NCBI GenBank assembly: GCA_920105625.2
Contig: OV050033.1
Span: 13,660,001-13,724,000, forward strand
Length of the DNA stretch: 64,000 nucleotides
Reading direction: 5' to 3'
Source of the DNA: Clusia tigrina
Taxonomy: Eukaryota; Arthropoda; Insecta; Diptera; Clusiidae
A program made the translations under genes and the position numbers. Of this stretch, positions 12,941 to 28,977 are shown piece after piece. Position 1 is the stretch's first letter. Each line of letters begins with the position of its first letter. The notes under the pieces are model-generated. The model did not search any database. It was not told the DNA's origin and was given only the letters and a program-made list of their open reading frames with translations.

Positions 12941-15900
12941 TATGAATATACAGCAGTATATATATGATCAACTTTACTCTCAAAGTTGACCACACCTGTA
13001 CTTCTATTGATGATATAGTGACAAAACTTGGTCATAAGAGACATAGAATACGACTCTATGTAAAATATGGGTTGGCATAAGTAGGCTTACACGCCCTCAA
13101 TACGGACATATTAATTACTTGCCACTTAAATTAAATGTATGGACAAAACATGATATAAAAAAGGACGAATTCGGAAAAACGACATAGCCCGTGCAAATCT
13201 TTATAGCATAGCGGAAATATTTATTATGAGTAACACTCTTTCAGATAGGAAATGTATAATTCGATTATTGTTCCAGGTAATAAAGATACTAAACACCGCC
13301 CACAAAAGTCCGGAGAATCTTCTCGTTGCCTCATCTCGTATGAGTTCCGAGCATTGATGTTTCAGAAAAAAAGGAACTCAAATTGTTATGCATCTGAGAG
13401 GAATGAAACTTTTATGACATACTGAGAAAACAGTATTCCATGAAGTGGTTTAATCATATATTTAAGTCGCAAAACGAGCATGTCTTAATTAACACCCCAA
13501 CCGAACGCCATGTTGGAAAAATTTATATCGGTAAGATTTGTGTGTTTCATTTGTTTTCATATGTTACGAAATTTCCTTCAAGGTTTATTAAATTTATTAT
13601 AGGGAACCTAGGATCATGAGACTTCGATTCAGCCGAATTCAGGATTTTAATCAATACAACAGAAAGGAGATTATGTAATTTTAGCCTATTTGTTCCAATC
13701 TTATCAAAATGATTTACTTAAAAAGAATCACAAAAGAGCTGAATCAAAACGAATTACATAGATAAAGAGATATGATAAGCAGATGTGGGCCAAAGCATAC
13801 AAGCTATTCGAAAACTGAATTTCTTGGTGGAAATAGTAGAGGTGCCAAACTCCCCAACTTATTTCATCCAGTTTCAATTATTTTGTAATGAATATTGGAA
13901 ATTGGATATATTTCATTGAGGTTATAATTAGAAACTAAGTCTACTGATAGACGAGGAACACCATTTCGGATATAATGGTGCACATCAAAAACAAAGGAGG
14001 AATAGATTTTCCGACAGAATGGAGCCAGTTCCCATTAATAACATTTTCGTTTAAACATACTCGAACTATACTCTTGCGTCCACCGACAATATACACCAAG
14101 TAGGAAGTTTAATGTTCGCACTATCTTCATTGGAATCTAAAATGGCCGCCATTATTAAAGTTATACAATTAAAATGCAAATTTCTACGAGTGTGTAAAAA
14201 GTTTTAGCCACCTAAAGGCGAACAACTTAATACCGAGGAACAACACTACATAAAACTCCATCCCAGCAGGCAGACAGGTAGACAGGCGGGCAGCCAGGTA
14301 GATTGTCATATTGACTGCACACCAACAAAGTCGGCAAATATAATTTTTATATATACGAGTATAAATTTTGTTTATATAAATTTTTTTCTCTTTTCTTACT
14401 TGAATTAATAACATTACACAAATACTCTACTCATGTATTGCAGCTTTTCCCCCCAACTAGCTTGGCGGGCTTCGCTGGCTTGGTTAACTTACCGAACAAT
14501 TTAATTTCCATAATTGCTGCTTTGGTACTGGCTGGAGCGCGGCTATGTGAATGGGAACCCGAATAATCAAACACATGTAAACAGGCGTTACTTAAACACA
14601 CCAAAAACAACAACAAACAAAGAAAACAAAACAAAAACCAACACTGACATATAAAATATAAGTTAATTTATCATTTTTAACCCAAGGCGAAAGAGTGTGG
14701 AAAATAAATGAGCCGAAATTTACATAATGCGAATAAGTCCGCTGTATTAGCTTCCCAACAGGGGGCATATAAAAACTTAGTTAGGTATACTTGTTGTGCA
14801 ATGGCATTAAGACACGCCCTTTAAGAAACTGAAAAACCATTTCGTGTAAAAACAATATTTTTATTGGTTTGGAAGTGCGGTTCAACATTCTTATAATATA
14901 GACTATCGAATAAATTGGAAAGAGAGATAGTAACAACAGAGATAAAGAGAGGGTGATATTAAATAAAATCTACTACAGACAAGAAGAAAGTATATAGATA
15001 TATTCCTAAGTAAAGTATATGGATATTTCCCTATGTAAACTGCCTGTCCCGAATCCACTCGAAATATCAAAATTATTGACATTTTATTTTTTAAATTATA
15101 GAAATTAACAACATGCCTCTGAAACACATTAGAAAATCCTTCAAGTCTAGGAAAAATTGTTCTAAACTGTGTAATATAGTCCTATCAAATAGACTAGAAG
15201 CTAAATTTGAGCTGCTTATAAACATTTTCTATGGGTTTATTAAAGAAAATTCCATTTGTAGAACTTTTGTAGTGTGATTAAAATATGTTAGTTTCCTCGA
15301 AATATCCTGACAATATCAAAATTAGATTTTAAAATACTTAAAAGCTTTGATGAATGCGCAGTCTACCTTAGGTAGACATCAACTATGGTGCTATTAATTT
15401 TTACAATACAAGATTCAAAATCTATTTTGCAATGCGGTAATCGGCGGAAAAAATATCCATTGTTACTATGCATAATATCTGAAGCATAAATATACAGAAC
15501 TACTAAAGTGGGCCATACCAAAGATGTTCCAATATCAGTGAGATTGGAAGTCAGTAAAAACCAAAAGATCATCGCACTTAGAATGAATCACGATACCCAC
15601 CACAGGGCGATATACTACGATGCTCGTATACTCGCCCAAACAGAAGTGACAAGCGTGACATTTTCAAATAATTTTATTCATTTCACAAAACAAAAGACAA
15701 GTAAAAAATAAACAAACAAAAATAAGTGGAAACAACAACAAAGGCCAATCAAACTAGAAATTATGAATATCGAATTAGCCGCAATCACAAAATAAGAAAT
15801 AAAAAATTCAAATAAATATTGTGCGAAATTCTCTGCCGTGGGAATATATTTATTCAAATTCTGAAATTTCTACGAATTTGAAGTGTGATTTGTTGTTGTT

Positions 15901-16560
15901 TATAAAATTAAAATTTATTTACTTTTAAGCGAATATTATTTTTTGTGTGTCTTACGACCGAAACTTTATTTAAATTCTATTTTTCTAATGGTTTCCCATG
16001 TCATTTTAACAAATTTATATGATTTCATTTAAATAAGCGATTTATCGTATTGAACTATCGTGCCATTTGGAGATAAGGAGCTGTGAACGGGTTTCAAGAC
16101 AAGTTCACTTCTTTGTACAGACGGCACAAAATCAATTATTTTTCAAGACAACAAAGGAAGATTTTTATAGTAGTTAAATCCGATTCCATGCATCTGCAGC
16201 TAATTACATTATCAATTCAGTGTGATTCAACGAGCTGGTGATTTGAGTTTGTTCACTAACGCTAGAAGAGAAAAAACTTATTTTGTTAAAAAGATAAGGG
16301 AAGAAAGAAATAAGGAATACCAGAAAAAATATCTGGAAAATATTAGATTGTGAAACTTAAGCTTAACAAAAGCTTACGATGATCGAATATAGAGTAACAC
16401 CTGTTATAATATTATTTTATTTCGTGTAATCTTATAAGCTACCCACTAATCTTCGAACCTGAACTGCAGCCAATCATTTGTCAAATATTTAGGATTTCAT
16501 TAAAGCACCACAAAAAAACGTTTTAAGGCAAATCCTTAAACCAGCTAAAAAAAATTAAGT
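12941..16560. other. AT-rich non-coding DNA
   Basis: A tract of CAGGCAGACAGG-type repeats lies at 14,264-14,300 and a 17-bp inverted repeat GTCTACCTTAGGTAGAC at 15,361-15,377. Otherwise low-complexity sequence, part of it probably old transposon debris too decayed to name. Confidence 0.6.
14141..14156. promoter_or_regulatory. Double PHO/YY1-like site (AATGGCCGCCATTATT)
   Basis: Two GCCAT cores lie back to back. GCCAT is the core bound by Drosophila Pleiohomeotic (YY1 family) in Polycomb response elements. The word match is all that is seen. Confidence 0.3.
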
Positions 16561-16563
16561 AAG

Positions 16564-16640
16564 GGAACACATATCTGGCTACCAGGTCTCAGGTATACCT
16601 GTATTATGAGAACCAAATAGCAAACAAGCAACAGAGATAA
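16564..16640 (+). mobile_element. Possible LINE RNase H terminal fragment
   Basis: The sequence around ATCTGGCTACCAGGT encodes IWLPG. It is followed, with apparent frameshifts, by bases resembling the GIPGNExADELAR segment that closes RNase H in Jockey-like LINEs (WVPGHxGIPGNExAD). Several indels are needed, so this is a weak call. The DNA just downstream (16,640-16,990) may belong to the same decayed element but has no motif I can name. Confidence 0.35.
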
Positions 16641-18460
16641 TACGTCGAAGAGACAAGTATTGTTCCAAGCCCACTATACTACTTCGCAAAGAAGTCATTG
16701 TGAACGAAGTCAAGAAAGGGACTCAAACCAGAATAGAGATATAGTGGAGCTAAAATACTGCTTGCACCAAAAAAATAAACTTTGATACCCTGAAATAGAG
16801 TGAATAAAAGTATTTTATGTGGCTCGTTGGGAGGACACTAATACTATAGAAACTGATACTGAAATAGAACGGCCAATAAAGATGAAAAGTTACACGAAGA
16901 AACAATGGAACATATACAAGCCACTTGACCTGCCTCAACCAACGTTGAGCATCTCCAACAAGGCGTGTTGGGGGAAGAACTCTAACTACACCTTTTGGTA
17001 AATGATTTGATGCATTCTCCGAGCATTCTTTGTAAGCTAGAAAAAAGGGTGTGCCATAGTGATACGTGGTCGTTGTGCTGGATTTGTTTTTCTGACCTCA
17101 TCCTAAATGCAAATAATAGAAGCTAAGTATAATAAAAAAATGTTTAGGATATTGCGGTATAATTATGAACTGCTTTGGGGTACGACACTATAATGGAATC
17201 TAGCCTAGTCTCGAAAACAAGTGCAATTCCTAGTCAAAATAGATCGTAATGTCATTGACCTCTGCTGCTGCTTTGAATGGGCTCTCTTTCTCTTTATAAA
17301 TAAATTTCTTTATAATCCTGTTCCCTATCATTGTGACACATGGAGTTTAGCTTCAGTGTGGCCGTTCAACGTTACCCCACCGATCTTCACAATCCACTCC
17401 AACGAAAATCCACTATAATAACAACGGCAACAATTTACTTAACAAATCGCACACAGTTTTACCACCAACGCGCCTCCAATACCACACTCGCCAACGTCAT
17501 CTCTACTCCTGGCAATATAAAATACGATCAGATCATGCGCCGCTGCTTAACATTAACCAACTCCGTTGAAGTATTATAGCTGCAATGATAGCTGCACATA
17601 CTCACACACACACACACACGCACACACACTTAGATACTTGCGCCAATAAGAGCAATTGCGAGTTGCGAAATTCATTAGTGTGAAACTGGCCGTCTAGGAT
17701 AAGGCTGGTAGAAGCCAGCTACATTTGTAAGATACCCGCTGCACTTTTTGAATTATAGCTCACTGCATTTGCATTTGCATCCTCAACTTGAGTTTTATGA
17801 AGATAAATCTCGACTAACTCCCATTGATGGCATCATATTTAAAGCGTGCCTGCGATGTGCTTATAATTTGGCCTGTCCTGGCCTGCTATGGCCTGGCGTT
17901 ACACTTTGTGTCTTGTGCGGCGGCAAAGCTGTGGAGGCGCTGCTGCTGCTGCCTGGTCGGCTGCCTGGCTGCCATCATAGATATGCACTGTGGATAACAA
18001 GCCGCCTTTTACTCCCTTCGCCCAGCTGCAGAGCGCCGGCATAACTATTTCCACTGGCGTTGTGACTGGTACCGATTGGCGTCCGACACCACTTTTGCCC
18101 TGCGGCAGCTGTGGTATTCGTAATTTGAAGTCGCCTATCAACGCATTCATAAATCAAGCCTCTAATTAATGGTATAATTTTCATGGTGCTCTTGATAAAG
18201 CGCGAAATTTAGAAGTCATTCATAGTTATCAATTATACCTATATTCGTATACCCTTTCATGTGCGGTGGGCCCGTGTAATTGCTATGCTAATTTTTATTA
18301 AGTTTTCCTTTGGGTTTCCTTTCGTTTGTACGAACGAATATTTTATTTTATTCTGTTTTATTTTATTCTCTGGTTCAACTAAAGAATTAGGAAGGGAGTC
18401 TTTCATTTCATTCAACTAATGGAATTTACTTTGATTAATTGGATTTTATACTCAATGTCA
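16641..18460. other. Possible TE debris, then GC-richer patch at 17.6-18.1 kb
   Basis: 16,640-17,000 may continue the decayed LINE. The patch at 17.6-18.1 kb has CA repeats and GCTGCTGCTGCCTGG words that hold several overlapping frames open on both strands, which points to composition rather than coding. Confidence 0.5.
17603..17629. repeat. (CA)n microsatellite
   Basis: A run of CACACACA with one CGC interruption inside a GC-richer patch. Confidence 0.92.
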
Positions 18461-18467
<7 letters not shown>

Positions 18468-18538
<71 letters not shown>

Positions 18539-18547
18539 TTATATATT
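18468..18547. repeat. (TA)n microsatellite
   Basis: About 80 bp of alternating T and A, pure in the first 58 bp and then broken by extra T in the last part (TTTAT twice). It directly abuts the palindrome at 18,549-18,590. Confidence 0.97.
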
Positions 18548-18548
18548 A

Positions 18549-18590
18549 TGTCTCTATCTCCGTATATTTATATATACGGAGATAAAGACA
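18549..18590. repeat. Near-perfect 19-bp inverted repeat (hairpin) beside (TA)n
   Basis: The arms 18,549-18,567 (TGTCTCTATCTCCGTATAT) and 18,572-18,590 (ATATACGGAGATAAAGACA) pair at 18 of 19 positions around a 4-nt loop TTAT. Position next to a long TA run is typical of fold-back or MITE-type DNA and of cruciform-prone sites. No target duplication was identified. Confidence 0.95.
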
Positions 18591-21420
18591 GTGAGAGAGA
18601 TAATTGACCATGTGTAGATTTTTCTTTGGTGCTTTGAATTATTGGGATCTTATATCAGCCATTTCAACAAAAGGATTCCCTACAAAATATCGAAGGTTGG
18701 TTAAAAAATGTTGAATGATTTAGTTATAAAAGGAATTTCAAGAAGAAAACATTAGATGGTTCCTTAAAAATATAACCAATATCTGGCATGAGTAAAAAAC
18801 CCGACTTTACTTAAACTTAAAATAGCATTACATCAATGTAATTTTTTGTATATCAACTCATCGCCATTTTCTATATCGATATACCCATATTTAGATTTTA
18901 AACCACCCACAACTTGCAGATCAGTTCGTGCAGTAACTGAGCACCAAGATTATAATCCGGATCGTTACTTCTCTTCCTGTTGCTAATCTCTCTTCAACTC
19001 GATGACTTCCATCTTCTTCGTCAGCCGGAATTTCTCCACTAATATCAGTGCATTCTAATAAATATTTTAAATATGATCCTCATCTATTCCGTGTTGAGTT
19101 CATCTCTAAACAGAATATTATGATCAGTGATCTTATCAGTAGCTCATATTGTTTTGTGCATTGTCCCCCAGGTTATCACTTCTCAGAATATGTTGCTGAC
19201 TTTTAAAGTTGCAGGTTCCAATAATTGCAAACCAAACTAAAAAAAAAGGTGTGAAAAGGGAGGATTTGAGAAATTTAATATATTTTCACTCACGTAAGCT
19301 ACAATAAAGCTGAAGCCCCGGCAAGGCTAATGTAAATATATTACATAAAGCAAGGATTGAGCCGAATCAAGTGATGAGCGCGTCGACATAGGTGCTTTGG
19401 CAGAAAAGTATCCATCTAGCTTTATTTGCGGACCACATTTTTCGGCAAATATTTTCTCAATATTTGCATCGATGTTTGGTATAATATCTTTAACTCAACT
19501 ACGAACAAATCACACATCTCTGCTACTTCCATGGGACTAGCACGGGATATCAATGCTACAAAATGGATCCAAAGTCCATCCATGAAGGACTGTACATAAT
19601 TTATTGTGTAACCAGTGACGGAGAATTAGATAATATTTTCAATTTGAGTGAGTCCGAATATATTGCAACCATGTCAACACTTTACTGTGTTCGGGATTTA
19701 ATGGGGATTGCCTTAATGTAGGAGGTATACATTTAATGAATATTGGATGGCGTATACGCAATTATTGATATGAGTATAAAAACGTTTTCGAAAATATACT
19801 AATTAATAATGTAATTTTATTTGTAAGTCTGTTGGGCAGCAGACCGTGCTTTTCGAGAAAATGTTCCAGAAAATCTATTGGTAAAATAGCGGTTAAGAGA
19901 TGAAGTTGAAGCATGTGCCACAAATATGACGATATTTTCGGTACCGATTTATAAGATCGCCCGACTGCCCCCACTTTCAAAGTTCTTTAAAACTTTTAAT
20001 CACTCTTAATCCTTTTTGTCATCAAATTAGAATTCTACTTAAAAATTCAACCAAACTGAAAACATGTAAAATTGTTGATAAAATCAGATCCAAATTCAAT
20101 TTATTCCCACCAATATCAACTTTTTCGAAATTTAATGAAATCCCTCAGCAAAACACTGCAACGAAATCAGATAAATAGCAAATTCACAGGCAGATTTGGC
20201 CCCCGCACCGCACGCCTAAAGGCCGTTTAATATGCAAGTATGCCTGGAAGACAACCCACTGCGGATCCCTCGCACACTGCCCTTCGTATATCTGCACGAT
20301 CGATTGAGAAATACGCGAATGTCCTTTCACAAAAATTTATTTATTAGTCGAAAACGAAATTTTAATGAACGAACACACACACTCACTCACTCACTCACTC
20401 GCTCGAGGACAGTTTTGTAATGAAATTAAATTTTAAAAACGCAAATAAAATGAAATAAAATTAAAACAAAAATAAAATAAGAATAAACATTGTATAAAGA
20501 TCAGCATATATAAAATGATTATCGTTCGTGTTAGTGGCGACCATGCACGGCTGGTCTGGTTGCCGTTTCCTTCGCTTCAATCTTTCGCATTCATTCGCAT
20601 GCAAATGTAGATATTCCGGAGACACACACACTGACACCGACGACGGCTGGGTACGCACGCTCATCACGGCGCGAGTTGTTCAAAATGCTACAGTTTCACA
20701 TTTCTTTTTGTAATTTTTATATTCTTATTTATTGATTTTGTGCAATAAATTTTGCATGTTTGCATCCAATTTAAATAAAATTCGACAATTCTAAATCACC
20801 TCGTTTTGACGTGGCTACTGTGGAACTCACAGTCAGTTGGTGTGTTGTGCGACTCTGGCGACAGACGCACATGCTGCCCGGCTGGACAGCGACGGACACT
20901 GCACAACACGCTATTCTTCGCACTGGCAGCACCGGTAGTGCCGAAGACATTGGTAGCAACGGAAACGCAAAAGCAAGGCCAACATCAGATTTATTGACAT
21001 ATTCACAGCTTTGCATATACCCACTTGCGTGTAGCTTCGGCTAAAAAAATTGTCCAGCTCAATGGTATGCTTACTAGCATAGTTTTTAGCGATGTTCTCA
21101 GTCCATCCGACTTTTGTATTTTAATCCACAATTATTATATTGATCAAATAATAAAAGATAATAAAAGTTGTTTTAATTCAAAAATATTACTCCTAATAGC
21201 GTTACTTTTGTCCAGATCCAGGTCGAATTTCACACATACTCGAAGTGCACTGATTTTGCTTCGTCCCAAACTCTTGTACTCTAAGCAATAAAGTGCATAA
21301 AAAGTTATTGTGCCCGAAGGTACCATACCTATTACTAAGACGATAAGAAGCATGGCAGATATTATTTCAAATTTCTATCGGAAATAACAGGTTCATAAAC
21401 CCTCATTGGTAAAATTGGTT
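18591..21420. other. AT-rich DNA, then simple-repeat-rich patch at 20.2-21.0 kb
   Basis: Nothing recognised in 18.6-20.1 kb apart from TATATCGATATA at 18,873. The patch at 20.5-21.0 kb has overlapping open frames on both strands and no domain. Confidence 0.55.
20373..20403. repeat. (CA)n then (CTCA)n microsatellite
   Basis: ACACACACAC is followed by five CTCA-type units (ACTCACTCACTCACTCACTC) and CGCTCGAG. Confidence 0.92.
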
Positions 21421-21491
21421 TGTTAGGTTAGGCTAAAATAATAGATCTCCATAAACTAAACCAAAGAATATGAGATTCGAAAATCTCTAAC

Positions 21492-21602
21492 GACTCTATT
21501 AACTTCTATACCGATGGCTCCTAGCTAAATGGAGCAATGGAACGGAATGTTTTTTGCGAGACACTAAGAGACCGAATATCCATCGTATGTTCCAAGCAAT
21601 TG
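21492..21602 (+). mobile_element. LINE RNase H fragment (FYTDGS motif), plus strand
   Basis: The frame from 21,492 reads DSINFYTDGS, then TAG at 21,522-21,524 where relatives have Lys, then LNGAMERNVFCETLRDRISIV. FYTDGS carries the first catalytic aspartate of LINE-encoded RNase H, and the residues after it fit the usual KLNGxVGxGVYCE segment. TTCCAAGCA near 21,591 probably marks the remnant of the VFQAE motif after a small deletion. The fragment is about 110 bp and no RT or zinc-knuckle part was found beside it. A GTTAGGTTAGG stretch lies about 70 bp upstream but its orientation does not fit the tail of this fragment. Confidence 0.6.
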
Positions 21603-21609
21603 GTAAATT

Positions 21610-24530
<2,921 letters not shown>

Positions 24531-25683
24531 AATTCGCTGCAATTATTTAAGACTATAATTTGCATACAAATACGAGTACACAGCAATCAGGTAGGCGCAT
24601 TACGGTTACACCAATACCAGCTGGAATGGCAACGGCAACGCCAACGCCACCGCCAACGCAATCCGCCAACCAGGCAGTGACCTGGCGCATGGTTGCATTT
24701 TAAATAATTAAATAATGCCGATTGTACCCGTACGCTCTCATGTAAAGTGCTGTAAAAATGCACTCTTTTTACATATACATTTTTTCTTTGTTGTATTTGT
24801 CGCTGTACTTATTATTTAATTTGTTTTCATCAATATTAGCATCAACGTTTGGCATTTCCACTGAAAAGCTGTAGAGTTATTTTTCCATTTTTTCTGCTCT
24901 TTTTGCTGAATGATATTTTGTGCCTTTAATAAAACTTTGAACGTTTTTTGTTGCAAATTTGCTGCATTTAATTTTGTTTGAATTGTGAATTCTTTTAAGG
25001 TATAAAACATTGTAATATGCTGTCATTAATTTCTGCATATTTACGCAATTTCGTTGTTTTCAATTAAAATTTATGTATTTTAAAATTAATGATGCAGCGT
25101 TGGCGCAATTTCGCTTTTTTACTCTTTGTGTGCTGCGGTTTTATTTTATAAATATTAAAATTATCAATTTGCAAACGCAACAAACACACATACACATACT
25201 CATGTGTACGGGCATGCATGCACGCTGTGACACACAGCTGTGACAAATTAATGACAACAACTGCTGTAAATCATTTTAAACAAATTTAATTTATTAAAAT
25301 ATGTGTAAGAAAAAAATTGTGGAGGCGTTTGTTCTGGCTTTGTCAGGCAGCGGCAGTGTTTGGTTCGATGAATTAAATTTCAATTAAGCCCATGTATAAT
25401 ATAAACCATATATATAATAAATGCCACAATGTGAGTATGCGATAGCATAGTTAAAGTTCAAATTTAACTTTGTTTTCAATGGTGAGCGGCTTTTAATTTT
25501 GTTCCATAACTTTGAGACACTGATGTGGACACAGCTCCAGTTGCATTGAACCTCTCGAATGCGCTTTATAAAGGGCATATAAGCCCAAAATCTTATTTAA
25601 ATATTAAAAGCCATAAAACAATGTTCGATTACACGAAAACAGTTGACTTCAAATACCTCTGGAAATGTCGTCCGCGATTAGGA
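24531..25683. other. GC-richer patch, then AT-rich non-coding DNA
   Basis: The patch holds the GGCAAC repeat and a TACGAGTA word at 24,571. The rest is T- and A-rich with no feature. Confidence 0.55.
24617..24665. repeat. (GGCAAC/GCCAAC)n hexamer repeat
   Basis: GGCAACGGCAACGCCAACGC and variants continue for about 45 bp in a GC-rich patch. Confidence 0.9.
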
Positions 25684-25900
25684 ATGTTACCGTGATTTAC
25701 ATTTGATCTTCTCCCTTATGTAGCTCTCTGCTGGCGTTTTAACATAGGTACCGGGTTTTGGCAAAATTTTTTCCAGGTGTGGAACTGCTTCCGTAAGTTA
25801 TCTTAGACCCCTCTCCTATATTGAGCTCTCTCATAAAGTTTTAACATAAGTACCGACTGATACGAATATGTTTCCCGCAGTTAGAACCGCGGTCGAAAGG
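25684..25900. repeat. Diverged tandem repeat, period about 102 bp
   Basis: Copy one (25,684-25,753) and copy two (25,786-25,855) share GCTCTCT and GTTTTAACATA-GTACCG at matching offsets. A third partial unit near 25,870-25,895 (TTTCCCGCAGTTAGAACCGC) matches the segment between the first two copies (TTTCCAGGTGTGGAACTGC). Confidence 0.7.
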
Positions 25901-26135
25901 CATTTTTGACTGACACCCTACGTATCGTTCTTACACAATTGACATATTCCATCCATATTTTTTGATTGTTGATCATTTCCAATCCGGGCCTGTGAACTGT
26001 GTCGTTGTCGTGCTGCAGATTAGGATAACCTTCTAAATTACCCTGATGAAAGTGGGAGGACATATCCTCTTTCAAATTATGCCACTCCAAACGACTCATA
26101 TGCAAAGTTTTGTTATTGCAGTTCTTAGAAGACAA
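25881..26135 (-). CDS. Unrecognised minus-strand open frame, possibly transposon debris
   Basis: The frame reads MSSKNCNNKTLHMSRLEWHN, LKEDMSSHFHQGNLEGYPNL, QHDNDTVHRPGLEMINNQKI and ends KNAFRPRF. The QHDNDTVH stretch recalls the QxDNxxxH motif around the second catalytic Asp of Tc1/mariner transposases, but the flanking residues do not support it. The frame overlaps the end of a diverged tandem repeat. It could be chance. Confidence 0.15.
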   Translation of the reverse strand: MSSKNCNNKTLHMSRLEWHNLKEDMSSHFHQGNLEGYPNLQHDNDTVHRPGLEMINNQKIWMEYVNCVRTIRRVSVKNAFRPRF

Positions 26136-28129
26136 GATTTAAGTGATCCTCCACTACGAGGCTATTCTGTGAGGCCGCTCATCTATAACTGCTTATAATA
26201 TTGGATCGGCACTTTGATACGAGGGAAAACTTTGCATTGGAACACCCCTTACTTTGCGAGAATTTCTGAAAATTCATATGGAAGGGCCTCCAAAGAGAGT
26301 TATAACTTACACTGCGACTTCGTGATACCAGGAAACACATCTTCAACCACACATTTGGGTATATATAATTTTATATGGCTCTGACATATTTCAAGCATAC
26401 CTAAACTGACTGAAAATAAGCTCATTAATATGAGTATATTTTTAATAAGCCCCCAAGAATTTATCAAATTTGCAGCTGTTAACAACAATAAAAGTGTGCA
26501 ACAGCTTCGCCATAAATCAATACAATAAAAATTGGCATTAAGGGGCAAGCAAAATTGCCTAAAAGCAAGCGGGGGACAGCAGCATTTGCGCAACATGTTT
26601 TTGATCAATGCTCAGTAACAAAACTGCGAACTACTATACACGATAAGGATCTCATTGCTGCATCGCACCCACCAACCGAGCAACACCAGATACTTGTAGG
26701 TATACGCAGGATCCGCCAACACGCTTGCCAAATGCGCTCGAGAAATGCGCTTTAGCAGCTCCTTAATAAATGGTAAATAATTCATTGTTGACTGAGAACA
26801 TGACACAAGCGATTGTAATGCGCTTTACGCCATTTCAAATTGGCAACAATAAATAAGAATACACAGAAATATGCCCAGGAGCTAACAATACTAACCACAA
26901 TGAAAACAACAAACAACACATCAAAAATGCGATAAAAACGCATAAGCATAAATGCTGGCGCGTAAGCATTAAAAGGACCTGTATATCAAAATTAATATGG
27001 AGAGGGGGCACGAAACGCATTAAAACTTTACGAGGCCAAAAAACAAATTAATTATGCAACTGATGGGGATAGTGAGCGTGCTCGTGTCATTCGCTGCAAC
27101 GGTGCGCCGTAGCCACTGCGACGTATCCTTGCTTCATATCTATTTCCTTGTTCGTTTGAGTGCAGCTCAAAGGATCGCTGGGCCATGCTTGCCATTCACT
27201 TCCTTTCCTTACCGTGGCGTGTCTGCCAGTTTTGGTTGTACGCGGTTTCAGTAAACGTGTACGCGCATATGTAAGCTTATGTTTTATCGTTATCCTGAGA
27301 ATTAATTGGAACTTGAGCTAAGTTTTAAAATTTTTGAATACATTGCGGAGTGAAAAGGGTTCTTAGTTTTTGTGGTGCCATCTTCCTCGGTTCCTGCTTT
27401 TTTCTTTCGTGCCATTTTCATATAAATTGTTTCATTTAATCTACGACAACTTGATAAACGCACATCAGCGCACATTGCGCGTTTGCTCCACAGGATATGG
27501 ACTGCCAAGCGAGCGTTATTAACACCTGTTTCGCGGCTGCGCATGCGTAACATGCTGTAAACGAGTGCGTATGCGTAGTATTTGGTGCGTGGTATTTTTT
27601 TCATATAATTTCCGCGGCCGCAAAGAATTTCTATTGTTATAATCTAAACGCATATTTTAGCTGGGGATTATCAAATTTTTACGGTTTGTTTGTCATTTTA
27701 ACACCTTTAAGGTGTGTTCATATATTAGAAGGGCAGTGAAGCCAGTGACATTTGAAGTAACATGGAAATTTATGTGCATATGTGGAGCAGGTGGAATTCA
27801 ATTAGAAGAGCTCAACTCAGCTACGAAAGGAACTGCTGACGATGTTCACTTCACCTCTGTTTAATTAAAACTTGATTAGGCATGAAATTAGAGACTTTTA
27901 GTAACTCAATTCTTGAGATTAAGTAATTATATTGGACAGTACCGGAACTCATAGGCTGAACATGGAAGAAACACACAAATCATTGTATTTAATTATGTGA
28001 CAAAATATGAATATGAAAAACTAGTCAAAACTGCCAAAATGAATGTATCAAACTATCTCTCCTTTATATATTTATTTTAATGCGTTCACATATAAGACAG
28101 GGTCTTTTAAATTTGTTTCCTTTTTAATG

Positions 28130-28172
28130 ATACTAGAGTAAGAGTCCTTAAAAATAATACTAGAGTAAGAGT
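28130..28172. repeat. 16-bp direct repeat
   Basis: ATACTAGAGTAAGAGT occurs at 28,130-28,145 and again at 28,157-28,172. Confidence 0.95.
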
Positions 28173-28957
28173 TGCTTGCTTGCCACAATTACAATTTCTA
28201 TGACATTTTCGTTCATATTGCAGTGCCAATTAATACAATATGTATACAGCCAACAGTAGCACAAAGATTTATACTTCAATATAAAGCATGTGTATTGGAG
28301 TTACCATTTCCAATTTGTAAGCGGTATTTTTAAAAGTACTGTACGAATAAATCTCAGTTAATTAACTATTAATGGGTCTCAATTTATGACTATGTTCGAA
28401 TTTTAGATACGGTCGATGCAGAATGTTCGACATTATTATAGGAAAGTTGGAAATCTAAATCCAAGTAAGCACGCGAGACCACCTCAGTGGATCTTCCGAA
28501 CGTCCAAGCGAAAAATAAATCAAGCGTGAAAGTGAAACATGTTTTAATCAATAGTAAGTTCACAGATTTTCTATTTTTCAGACGTGTGTAATTACCACTA
28601 TTTCTTAGACAATGGTTGTACAATTAATGTCACATGGTGCCCTACTGTTAGTTTGTCCAATGTGGTATAAAACTGTATGTAGAAAATTGTGTAAGTTCTT
28701 CCTCATGCAATCCAGTTTTGGAATACTTCAATAGTCGAGTTGGTGAACCCATTTCTGAACTTGTAGTATAATCGGAAACCCTTTTGTCTGTTCACGTTCT
28801 TAAAGAATAGAAAGATCGGTTTGATATTGAACAATTTTGAAGAGATAATTGCCGTCTTGAAAGTTTTGTTACGGATATAGTTGCTGAACGGTAGGTCTAC
28901 TACATTCAGGTCTGGAGTAAAATAATGAAAAAGAATATCTATCATACAGGAGATTTC

Positions 28958-28977
28958 GATAAATATCGATATTTATC
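28958..28977. promoter_or_regulatory. Perfect 20-bp palindrome centred on TATCGATA (DRE-like)
   Basis: GATAAATATCGATATTTATC is its own reverse complement. Its centre, TATCGATA, is the consensus of the Drosophila DNA-replication-related element bound by DREF, and CGATA words are also bound by BEAF-32. Function here is inferred only from the word match; a shorter TATATCGATATA occurs at 18,873-18,884. Confidence 0.35.

Noticed and set aside
26054..26077. QHDNDTVH frame as a Tc1/mariner transposase
   Set aside because: One motif-like octamer only; the third-aspartate motif, the first Asp and terminal repeats were not found.
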